From assembly GCA_000437275.1 (NCBI GenBank), contig FR899684.1:1-12118 (forward strand): a DNA stretch of 12,118 nt. Reading direction: 5' to 3'. Positions 1 to 6,833 of this stretch are shown one piece after another. The stretch comes from Clostridium sp. CAG:411 (GTDB lineage: Bacteria > Bacillota > Clostridia > Lachnospirales > Lachnospiraceae). Position 1 is the stretch's first letter. The number at the start of each line of letters is the position of its first letter. Below the pieces are notes generated by a model, which saw only the letters and a program-made list of their open reading frames with translations, ran no database searches and was not told the origin of the DNA. Position numbers and translations under genes: made by a program.

Positions 1-656
1 TTAGTCCTACACCTACGGGAACCAGTGAACCTGCACCAGTAACTCCAGTACCAACTGCTTCTGTACCTACACCAGTACCAGAGCCTACAATCTCCGTAAA
101 TCCAGTTCCTACTGCGACGGAAAGTAATGCACCTTTAGAGACACCGGGACAAACGGTAATACCAAAGGAAGATACGACGATACCAAATGGTGATGTTACG
201 AAATTACAGGAAAGCAAGCTGACAATGGGAGTAAAGGAAAAGGTTACCATTAAGCTAAAGGGCGGCACAATCACCAGTGCGGTAAGTAGTAATAAAAAAG
301 TAGCAACTGTAAATGCAAAAGGTGTTGTAACAGCAGTGAAGGTAGGAATCGCAAAAGTAACTATTGTAGATAATTTTGGAAAGAGTAAAGTAGTTACCAT
401 AGTGGTAAAGAAAGCGCCAAAGACACTCAAGGCAAATGTTACGAAGAAAACCTTGAAGCTTGGTAAAAAGTTTACGATTAAACCGAAGTTTGCCAAGGAT
501 TGTTATAGTTATCAAATAAAATTCAGTACAAGCAATAAGAAAGTTGCAACCGTGAATAGTAAGGGTGTTGTGGTAGCAAAGAAAAAAGGAAAGGCAACGA
601 TTTTGCTAAAGACATATAATGGAAAGAAAGCAAAGGTTGTTGTAGTTGTGAAATAA
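1..656 (+). CDS. 3' end of a secreted, Ig-like repeat surface protein (partial)
   Basis: An open frame enters from the left edge (first full codon at base 3) and ends with TAA at 654-656, giving at least 217 residues; the start lies outside the window. An internal ATG at 225 is not a real start, because coding continues upstream in frame as a Pro/Thr/Val/Glu-rich linker of about 60 residues. Two tandem bacterial Ig-like (Big_2-type) repeats follow, recognisable by the shared motif SNKKVATVN-(A/S)-KGVV at about 289-336 and 532-579. The C-terminus is very lysine- and valine-rich. There is no LPXTG signal and no membrane anchor at the end. Linkers plus Ig-like repeats are typical of secreted or cell-surface enzymes and adhesins in Lachnospiraceae. 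The catalytic part, if any, cannot be seen, so the function is unknown. The similar basic C-terminus of the amylase downstream suggests a related extracellular role; that is inference. Confidence 0.85.
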   Translation, partial: SPTPTGTSEPAPVTPVPTASVPTPVPEPTISVNPVPTATESNAPLETPGQTVIPKEDTTIPNGDVTKLQESKLTMGVKEKVTIKLKGGTITSAVSSNKKVATVNAKGVVTAVKVGIAKVTIVDNFGKSKVVTIVVKKAPKTLKANVTKKTLKLGKKFTIKPKFAKDCYSYQIKFSTSNKKVATVNSKGVVVAKKKGKATILLKTYNGKKAKVVVVVK

Positions 657-685
657 AAGGCACATGAATACCTGTTTCGGATTTT

Positions 686-726
686 AAAGTGAGACAAGAC
701 ATAGGAATATGTTTTGTCTCACTTTT
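686..726 (+). terminator. Rho-independent terminator after the Ig-like repeat protein
   Basis: An 18-bp stem (686-703 with 708-725, one G-U pair) closes on a GGAA loop. The A-rich left arm and T-rich right arm form the U tract, so the hairpin could work in both directions. It lies 30 bases after the stop codon at 656 and insulates the amylase gene from the unit before it. Confidence 0.85.
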
Positions 727-842
727 GTTAAAATTGTATAAAAATAGACAGGATGAAAAAAGCTTATGGCAAAAAAATAAAAATTCAGAAAATAAATTTA
801 AAAGACGAATTGTTTAAATGTTTCAAAAAAAATACAAAATTA

Positions 843-871
843 TTGAAAAATTTATATAAAAGTGTTATAAT
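843..871 (+). promoter_or_regulatory. Sigma-A promoter of the amylase gene (extended -10)
   Basis: The -35 is TTGAAA (843-848) and the -10 is a perfect TATAAT (866-871), separated by 17 bases, with a TGT extension just before the -10 (863-865). A-rich tracts at about 770-842 resemble an UP element. The predicted start is near 878, giving a leader of about 67 nt. The amylase ribosome site is GGAGG at 933-937, seven bases before the ATG. I saw no convincing catabolite response element, although starch genes in this group are often carbon regulated. Confidence 0.85.
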
Positions 872-944
872 GAGGGGCGAAACGAAAAAGCTTGTGTAAA
901 AAATATGAGAGGCATGGTTTCAATAAAGGAACGGAGGAAGAGAT

Positions 945-3900
945 ATGGTTAGAAAGAAAGTCCTAAGTATTGCCCTTGCAGCAATGATGACAACAGGTAC
1001 TATTTTAGGAGATAACTCGGCACTGTATCAGTCTATATTTGTAAAGGCAAAGACGACAACGGATACAGAAGTAACAGTGGATGAAAAACAGGTGGATGCA
1101 AATGAATATGGATTGGTGGATAACATTCAGGACGGTACTATTTTGCATTGCTTTGACTGGAAGTATAATGATATTAAGGCAGAATTAAAAAATATTGCAG
1201 ATGCAGGTTTTACGTCTGTGCAGACATCACCAGCACAAAGAGACGATTCATATGGGGTATGGTATATGTTATATCAGCCACAGAGTTTTTCTATTGCAAC
1301 GAATGCGCTAGGAAGTAAAGAAGATTTACAGTCCTTATGTACAGAAGCTGAAAAATATGGAATTAAGGTAATTGTCGATGTGGTTGCTAATCATATGAGA
1401 GGTGATGGTAACAATGTAGATGACAATATGAAACGAAGTAATCATCCTGATTATTGGCATACAGATGACTATGATAGTGGAAGAAACATTGATTGGAAAA
1501 ATCGTTTTCAGGTAACACATGGAAGAATTGGTATGCAGGACTTAAACTCAGAAAATAGTAGTGTCCAGAATATTGTTGCAAATTATGTAAAAGAGTTAGC
1601 GTCCGTAGGTGTGGATGGTATTCGATGGGATGCAGCAAAGCATATTTCTTTACCTTCTGAAAATTGTAACTTTTGGAAAGTAGTCACAGAGGCAGCTGGG
1701 CTATATAATTATGGAGAGATTTTAGGAGGACCTACAGATGACACTAGTTCAGAGTCCGCTAAAAGCTTGATGAAGGAATATACAAATTATATGTCTGTAA
1801 CAGATAATAGTTATGGAAGTGATTTGTGTGGATCTTTTAGAGATGGAAAGATTACAGGAACATCGGGCATATGGACTAATAAAGGAGTAAGTGCTGACAA
1901 GTTAGTATATTGGGGAGAAAGTCATGATACATATGCTAATGATGAAGGTGATGGTGGTTGGACAAAGAATATCAGTCAGAATGCGGTTGACCGGGCTTAT
2001 GCCATTGCAGCTGGACGAGCAGATGCAACATCCTTATATTTTTCACGTCCATCCGCAACAGCAAAGACAAGTATTATGGCTGGGGCAAAAGGTAGCACAC
2101 ATTTTACTTCAAAGGAAGTAGCTGCGGTCAATCATTTACATAATGCTTGTGTAGGGCAGAAGGATTATTATGTGGCAGGAAGTGACGCAGCAGCAGTATG
2201 TCGTGAAACTGGTGCCGTAATTGTAAAAGGAAGCGGAAGTGGACAGGTTACCATTCAAAATGGTGGTGGTTTGACTGCACCTGGTACATATACAGATGAA
2301 GTTTCAGGAAGCACCTGGACAGTAACAGCAGACACGATTTCAGGAACAGTAGGAGATTCTGGTATTGCTGTAATCTATAATGGAGCAAAAAAACCAACTG
2401 TTTCTGTGTCAAAAGATAGTGGAACTTTTACTGAACCATTTGAGTTGACATTGACACCTTCTAATGTAGACAAAGCTACCTACTCTATCAATGGTGGTGA
2501 TGCCGTAGAATTTACAAAGGCAACAAAGGTAAAAATTGGTGAGGGATGTCAGATTGGAGACAAAGTTACAGTAAAGATAACAGCTACAGGTGAAGGAGAG
2601 TCGTTTGAAAAGACACTTACCTATACTATGACAGATGTTCCAGTTGCAAAATTCCTTGTAAGAGCAAAAAAATCAGACTTTACTTCAGCACCATATATTT
2701 ATGCATTTTCTTCTGGTGCTACAGCGAAAGAATATGCTGGAAAGTGGCCTGGTACAAAGATGACAGAAGAGGGAGATTACTATGTATTCTCTAGCGATGA
2801 TATGGATAGTGCAACTGTTATTTTAAGCGATGGAAATAACGGATGGAGAAATACACAGGAGAATGAAACAGAAGTTGTAGTAAATGGAATGATGGAATAC
2901 GATAAATCCAGCAACAAGTTTACTACTATTACGATTGCATCAAAAACACCTAGTCCTACTACAGTAGTGACACCGACACCAAAGATAACAGAGACACCAA
3001 AAGTGACAGAGACACCGAAAATAACAGAAACGCCAAAGGCAACAGTAAATCCAACACCAACAGTGACTGCTGAAAGTAAGGTAAGCATTGATGTTTCTTT
3101 GGATAGTGGAAGCAGTTTTACAACAGAGTCTAAGGATGTAAAGGTTACACTTAAGAATGCTACTAGCGGAACATATCGTGTGGATAATGGACCAGTGAAG
3201 ACATTTACGGGAAGTGCAACTGTTACAATCGGACAAGGTAAAATTGCAGATACAGATGTTACATTAGAAGTAACTGCAATATCAGGAAAAAATGAACTGA
3301 CAAAAACATTTACTTATCATAAGGTATTTGATGGAACAACTGCACAGGTAAAAACAGCAGCAGTTACAAAGATTCAAAGTTTGCTTGAAGTGGTTGCAGA
3401 GGCAGCACAGGCAAATACAGCAGCAGAAAGTGATGCTTACTATGCAACCAACCCAGGAAGTAAAGTTGGTAAAAAGGCAAGTATTGAAATTGATGGAAGT
3501 TTTTCAGACTGGTCAGATGATATGTTGATTGCACAGGGGGCAGCCTTTGATACAGCAACAGCATTTAAGGGACAGTGGGAAAACTGTGTAATGGATTCTT
3601 ATTCTTTGTATGGTGCATGGGATGATGAAAACTTATATATTGGTTTCCAGTTAGTTAATGTATATGATGATGCATTAAAAGATTCTGGTATGGATTTAGC
3701 AGGTGGTCCGTTAAGTTGTAATGGAAAGATTGGCGATTTACCTATTACAATTGCTATCAATACAGGAAAAGGAAATGCAATGACTGGACGTGTATCAGAT
3801 GGAAAAGGAATCTGGGGACAGGAAATTGAGTTTAAAACAAGAGTGGATAATATTTTAGTATTCCATGGTGATAATACAGGAACACCTGGTTTCTTTACAG

Positions 3901-5498
3901 GAACAGAAGATGGAACTACAAATTATAAGGCAAATTGTCAGAACTTTAAAGAATTAGGAATTGAAGTGGAATCTGCAGATGGTTGTTTGCCAAAAACAAT
4001 AATGGGTGTAAAAGATAATCAGGGAGATGTCCAGGCATCTTACTCTATGGATTCTGCTTGGATTGATTTTAATACTACAACCCATGATAACAAGTATGAT
4101 ACATTTTATGAAGTAAAAATACCATTTTCAGCATTGGGAATTACAGCAAGCGATGTGGAAAATAATGGTGTAGGAGTAATGCAGTTAATTGGACGTGGAG
4201 AGTCTGGAATGGATTGTATTCCACATGACCCATCTATGTTGGATAATACAATGGGAGATTATGCTGCACAACCAACAAATTCACATGAAAAAGATGATAC
4301 GGATATTATTACAGTACCACTTGCAGCAATTGGTAATATGAAAGCAACTGGAGAAGGTTCAGGAGGAAATGTTTCCACTCCAAAACCATCTACTGCTACA
4401 ACGGAACCACAAAAAACAGAAGTGGTTAAAACACCAGCAGCAACAGAAAAAGCAACACCAAAGGCAACAACACCAGCACAGACAATTAAGCCAACAGCAA
4501 AGGTAACAGCAACACCTGTACAAACAAAGAAGCCAGCAACAGCAGAACCAGTAGCAACAAGTAACCCTGGAAAGAAATTTACAGTAAACTTTGGTGCAGA
4601 TCGTTCTTCTCCACAGTATGATTCAACAAAATTGGTATTAAAAGCAATTCCATATGGAGCAAGTGGAGATTGCAAGTATGAATTTTTAGTAGATGGAGAA
4701 ACAGTGCAAAAGGCATCGAAAAATGCAACATACACATGGAATGGCACCGAAGGTAAACACACAATTAAAGTTGTTGTGGAGGACGCTTCTGGAAATAAGA
4801 TTTCTAGTGAAAAACAGTATGTAATAGAGCATAGTGGTACAGCAACACCAGTAGTAAAGCCAACAGCAACGGCAAGTATAGAAGATCCAAAAAATACAGC
4901 AACACCAGGTGTAGAAGAGACAGCACAGCCATTAAGCGCAAGAATAAAATTATCGGCTGCTTCTCCTCAAAAGGTTGGAAAGCGTGTTACATTGCAACTT
5001 ATTGCCAATGGTGGAACTGCACCATATAAGTATTCTGTTACAGCTACAAAGAGTAACGGTAAGAAAACAACATTGCTTAAAAACTCAAATAAGAGCACCG
5101 TTGTTTGGACACCAGCGAATGCAGGTACTTATAAACTGACAGCTACAATTGAGGATGCCAATGGCGTAAAAGCTGTGAAAAATGTAACATATACAATAAA
5201 AGTAGTATCCCCAATTAAAGTAAAAACCTTTAAAGTAAGCAAATATAGTATTGCAAGAGGAAAATCAGTAAAGATCACAGTAAAAGCAACTTCTTCGAAT
5301 AAAGGAAAGGTGAAATATAAAATTTCAGTACAAAAGAAGGGGGATGCAAAGAAAACAGTTGTAAGAAAGTACTCTACAAAGACAACTTACACATGGAAGG
5401 CAAGTAAAAAAGGAAAATATACCATCTATATAACTGTAAGGGATGCAAAGGGTAAGACAACAACAAAGAAACTGAGTAAACAGATTACTGTAAAATAG
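945..5498 (+). CDS. Secreted multimodular alpha-amylase (GH13, AmyE-like) with CBM26 and probable CBM74 modules
   Basis: This is a 1517-residue extracellular alpha-amylase, expected to cut alpha-1,4 bonds in starch. Residues 1-35 form a signal peptide (basic MVRKK, hydrophobic core, likely cleavage after VKA). Residues 60-390 form the GH13 barrel, closest by eye to Bacillus subtilis AmyE (subfamily 28): region I DVVANH (145-150), nucleophile Asp229 in IRWDAAKH, acid/base Glu258 in YGEIL, and His327-Asp328 in WGESHDTY. Domain C spans about 391-479. An Ig/Fn3-like module (481-562) leads into a CBM26-type module (567-662, with WPG at 601-603). A TP linker with KITETP repeats follows, then a second similar Ig-like module (713-793). 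The region at about 800-1131 has EIDGSFSDWSDDMLIAQG and KIPFSALGI motifs that I recognise as CBM74-like. A linker (1140-1210) and three more Ig-like modules (1211-1296, 1332-1420, 1423-1517) end in a lysine-rich tail without LPXTG. The start is fixed by GGAGG seven bases upstream. Catalytic assignment is near certain; the CBM74 call is less so. Confidence 0.95.
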   Translation: MVRKKVLSIALAAMMTTGTILGDNSALYQSIFVKAKTTTDTEVTVDEKQVDANEYGLVDNIQDGTILHCFDWKYNDIKAELKNIADAGFTSVQTSPAQRDDSYGVWYMLYQPQSFSIATNALGSKEDLQSLCTEAEKYGIKVIVDVVANHMRGDGNNVDDNMKRSNHPDYWHTDDYDSGRNIDWKNRFQVTHGRIGMQDLNSENSSVQNIVANYVKELASVGVDGIRWDAAKHISLPSENCNFWKVVTEAAGLYNYGEILGGPTDDTSSESAKSLMKEYTNYMSVTDNSYGSDLCGSFRDGKITGTSGIWTNKGVSADKLVYWGESHDTYANDEGDGGWTKNISQNAVDRAYAIAAGRADATSLYFSRPSATAKTSIMAGAKGSTHFTSKEVAAVNHLHNACVGQKDYYVAGSDAAAVCRETGAVIVKGSGSGQVTIQNGGGLTAPGTYTDEVSGSTWTVTADTISGTVGDSGIAVIYNGAKKPTVSVSKDSGTFTEPFELTLTPSNVDKATYSINGGDAVEFTKATKVKIGEGCQIGDKVTVKITATGEGESFEKTLTYTMTDVPVAKFLVRAKKSDFTSAPYIYAFSSGATAKEYAGKWPGTKMTEEGDYYVFSSDDMDSATVILSDGNNGWRNTQENETEVVVNGMMEYDKSSNKFTTITIASKTPSPTTVVTPTPKITETPKVTETPKITETPKATVNPTPTVTAESKVSIDVSLDSGSSFTTESKDVKVTLKNATSGTYRVDNGPVKTFTGSATVTIGQGKIADTDVTLEVTAISGKNELTKTFTYHKVFDGTTAQVKTAAVTKIQSLLEVVAEAAQANTAAESDAYYATNPGSKVGKKASIEIDGSFSDWSDDMLIAQGAAFDTATAFKGQWENCVMDSYSLYGAWDDENLYIGFQLVNVYDDALKDSGMDLAGGPLSCNGKIGDLPITIAINTGKGNAMTGRVSDGKGIWGQEIEFKTRVDNILVFHGDNTGTPGFFTGTEDGTTNYKANCQNFKELGIEVESADGCLPKTIMGVKDNQGDVQASYSMDSAWIDFNTTTHDNKYDTFYEVKIPFSALGITASDVENNGVGVMQLIGRGESGMDCIPHDPSMLDNTMGDYAAQPTNSHEKDDTDIITVPLAAIGNMKATGEGSGGNVSTPKPSTATTEPQKTEVVKTPAATEKATPKATTPAQTIKPTAKVTATPVQTKKPATAEPVATSNPGKKFTVNFGADRSSPQYDSTKLVLKAIPYGASGDCKYEFLVDGETVQKASKNATYTWNGTEGKHTIKVVVEDASGNKISSEKQYVIEHSGTATPVVKPTATASIEDPKNTATPGVEETAQPLSARIKLSAASPQKVGKRVTLQLIANGGTAPYKYSVTATKSNGKKTTLLKNSNKSTVVWTPANAGTYKLTATIEDANGVKAVKNVTYTIKVVSPIKVKTFKVSKYSIARGKSVKITVKATSSNKGKVKYKISVQKKGDAKKTVVRKYSTKTTYTWKASKKGKYTIYITVRDAKGKTTTKKLSKQITVK
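2982..3035 (+). repeat. Three 18-bp tandem repeats encoding (K-I/V-TETP)x3 linker
   Basis: Three in-frame 18-nt units encode KITETP, KVTETP and KITETP at residues 680-697 of the amylase, inside a longer Pro/Thr linker (about 668-710). The linker separates the CBM26-type module from the second Ig-like module. Whole-codon repeats of this type change length easily by slippage and are probably flexible, possibly glycosylated, spacers. Confidence 0.8.
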
Positions 5499-5505
5499 AC
5501 AAAAC

Positions 5506-5546
5506 AACAGAGGTGCCGCGTGAGCGGTGCCTCTGTTACTTTGTTT
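5506..5546 (+). terminator. Rho-independent terminator of the amylase gene
   Basis: A 14-bp stem, 5506-5519 with 5524-5537, has two G-U pairs and a GTGA (GNRA-type) tetraloop. It starts 8 bases after the stop codon and is followed by the T-rich stretch ACTTTGTTT. No open frame bridges it to the next gene, so the amylase is transcribed alone. Confidence 0.85.
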
Positions 5547-5568
5547 GAAAAGAAAGCGGATAGAAACA

Positions 5569-5597
5569 TTGAAAAAAAGGAAAGATTAAAGTATAAT
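5569..5597 (+). promoter_or_regulatory. Sigma-A promoter of the COG0523 GTPase operon
   Basis: TTGAAA (5569-5574) and a perfect TATAAT (5592-5597) are separated by 17 bases. The predicted start near 5604 gives a leader of about 110 nt before the first gene, long enough to hold a stem-loop and a palindromic candidate operator. Confidence 0.8.
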
Positions 5598-5600
5598 GTT

Positions 5601-5650
5601 ACACAAAAGGTTGCTGATTAGAAAAAGTTAAGCACAACCATCAAATGTGT
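5601..5650 (+). other. Possible leader stem-loop in the GTPase operon
   Basis: ACACA (5601-5605) can pair with TGTGT (5646-5650), and GGTTG (5609-5613) with CAACC (5635-5639), separated by an internal loop; CT/AG pairing can extend it. It begins at about the predicted transcript start. A 5'-end stem could stabilise the mRNA or be part of a regulatory leader. It does not match a riboswitch family that I recognise, and the pairing is short enough to be chance. Confidence 0.3.
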
Positions 5651-5671
5651 GAAAACAGAACTGTAGTTAAA

Positions 5672-5690
5672 TGTGAAGTATTACTTTACA
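5672..5690 (+). promoter_or_regulatory. 19-bp near-perfect palindrome, candidate operator for the GTPase operon
   Basis: TGTGAAGTATTACTTTACA reads as a 9-1-9 inverted repeat with one mismatched pair (bases 5675 and 5687). It lies 23 bases before the start codon and about 70 bases downstream of the predicted transcript start. With no loop, it fits a DNA-binding site for a dimeric repressor better than an RNA hairpin. Odd-centred palindromes are typical of Fur/Zur/PerR sites, but the bases do not match the known Bacillus consensus sequences. No regulator gene is nearby, so the binding protein is unknown. Confidence 0.45.
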
Positions 5691-5713
5691 AATTAGGAAA
5701 GGCAGGATGAACG

Positions 5714-6814
5714 ATGACAAAGATAGATATTATATCAGGTTTTCTTGGAGCAGGAAAGACAACATTGATTAAAAAATTATTACAAGAAGGATTTCAGAAG
5801 GAAAAACTTGTATTGATTGAAAATGAGTTTGGAGAAATCGGTATTGATGGTGGATTTTTAAAAGATGCAGGTGTGGAGATTACAGAGATGAATTCTGGAT
5901 GTATCTGTTGTTCTCTTGTGGGTGATTTTAGTACTGCATTGAAGGAAGTATTAGAGAAGTATACCCCAGACCGTGTTATTATTGAACCTTCTGGTGTGGG
6001 AAAGCTTTCTGATGTAATCAAGGCAGTACAGGGAATTGAAGATGCTGCAATTGAATTAAATAGTTTTGTTACAGTTGCAGATGCAGGAAAGTGTAAAATG
6101 TATATGAAGAACTTTGGTGAGTTCTTTAATAATCAGATTGAATATGCGAATACCATTGTACTAAGTAGAACACAAAACATGAAAGAAGATAAGCTGGAAG
6201 CCTGCGTACAGATGATTCGTGAACACAATGAAAATGCTACAATTATTACAACTCCTTGGGATGATATTTCTGGAGAGAAGATTGTAGAAGCAATGGAAAA
6301 GAGAGATTCCTTTACAGAAGATTTAATGAATGAGGCGCAGGTGTGTCCAACATGTGGACATCATCACGACCATGAGCATCATCACGATCATGAGGACCAC
6401 TGTGCTCATGACCACCATCACGATCATCATCACGACCATGAAGACCACTGCGATCATGACCACGAACACCATCATGAGCATGGAGAACATTGTGGATGTG
6501 GACATGACCACGACCATGATCATCACCATCACCATGCAGATGATGTATTTACAAGTTGGGGAATTGAGACACCTCATAAGTTTACAAAAGAAGAGATGGA
6601 AGGTATTCTGGAGAAACTTGCAAATACAGAAGAATATGGAATTATTCTACGTGCAAAAGGTATTGTCCCTGCGGCAGATGGAACATGGATTTATTATGAT
6701 TTAGTTCCAGGAGAATACGAACTTAGAACAGGTGATCCTGAAATTACAGGTAAGATTTGTGTAATTGGTACAAAGCTTGCGGAAGATAAATTAAAAGAAA
6801 TATTCCACGCATAA
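5714..6814 (+). CDS. COG0523 (CobW-type) GTPase with CxCC motif and extended His/Cys-rich loop
   Basis: This 366-residue cytoplasmic P-loop protein belongs to the SIMIBI-class COG0523 family, whose members hand metals (zinc, cobalt or iron groups) to target proteins using GTP. Visible motifs are Walker A GFLGAGKTT (9-17), the family's GCICC metal site (Cys63, Cys65, Cys66), and EPSG (91-94). A loop at 211-274 holds 33 His and 6 Cys, opening with a CPTC knuckle. A CobW C-terminal domain spans about 285-366. The base-recognition motif, normally NKxD, is SRTQ at 151-154, so the Asp that reads guanine is absent. The start at 5714 has AGGA six bases upstream; an ATG at 5707 is out of frame. The next gene follows after 19 bases, so they are co-transcribed. 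The metal cannot be told from sequence: the His-rich loop suggests zinc or nickel binding or storage. Family assignment is secure, the substrate is not. Confidence 0.93.
   Translation: MTKIDIISGFLGAGKTTLIKKLLQEGFQKEKLVLIENEFGEIGIDGGFLKDAGVEITEMNSGCICCSLVGDFSTALKEVLEKYTPDRVIIEPSGVGKLSDVIKAVQGIEDAAIELNSFVTVADAGKCKMYMKNFGEFFNNQIEYANTIVLSRTQNMKEDKLEACVQMIREHNENATIITTPWDDISGEKIVEAMEKRDSFTEDLMNEAQVCPTCGHHHDHEHHHDHEDHCAHDHHHDHHHDHEDHCDHDHEHHHEHGEHCGCGHDHDHDHHHHHADDVFTSWGIETPHKFTKEEMEGILEKLANTEEYGIILRAKGIVPAADGTWIYYDLVPGEYELRTGDPEITGKICVIGTKLAEDKLKEIFHA
6344..6535 (+). repeat. Low-complexity CAY/GAY tract encoding the His/Asp/Cys-rich metal loop
   Basis: Degenerate tandem CAY and GAY codons with interspersed Cys codons encode residues 211-274 of the first GTPase. 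Near-identical short units such as catcacgaccatgag recur several times. They create long spurious open frames in other phases, which should not be annotated as genes. The tract probably expanded by slippage. Confidence 0.8.
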
Positions 6815-6833
6815 GAGCAGAGAGGATAGAGAT

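Noticed and set aside
760..944. Catabolite response element in front of the amylase
   Set aside because: No stretch fits the cre consensus with its central CG and flanking half sites well enough to report.
4259..4762. 167-residue minus-strand open frame inside the amylase gene
   Set aside because: It is antisense to Pro/Thr linker codons, is Val/Phe/Ala-rich, and has no ribosome site or recognisable domain.
5672..5690. Rex operator reading of the palindrome
   Set aside because: The half sites TGTGAA and TTTACA are 7 bases apart, whereas Rex boxes have a shorter spacer; the gene content also points to metals, not redox.
6344..6535. CRISPR or satellite array
   Set aside because: The repeats are in-frame His/Asp codons within a protein, with no regular spacer.
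6323..6704. Open frames on both strands across the His-rich tract
   Set aside because: They are Met/Val- or Met/Thr-rich readings of the CAY/GAY codon repeats in other phases, not genes.
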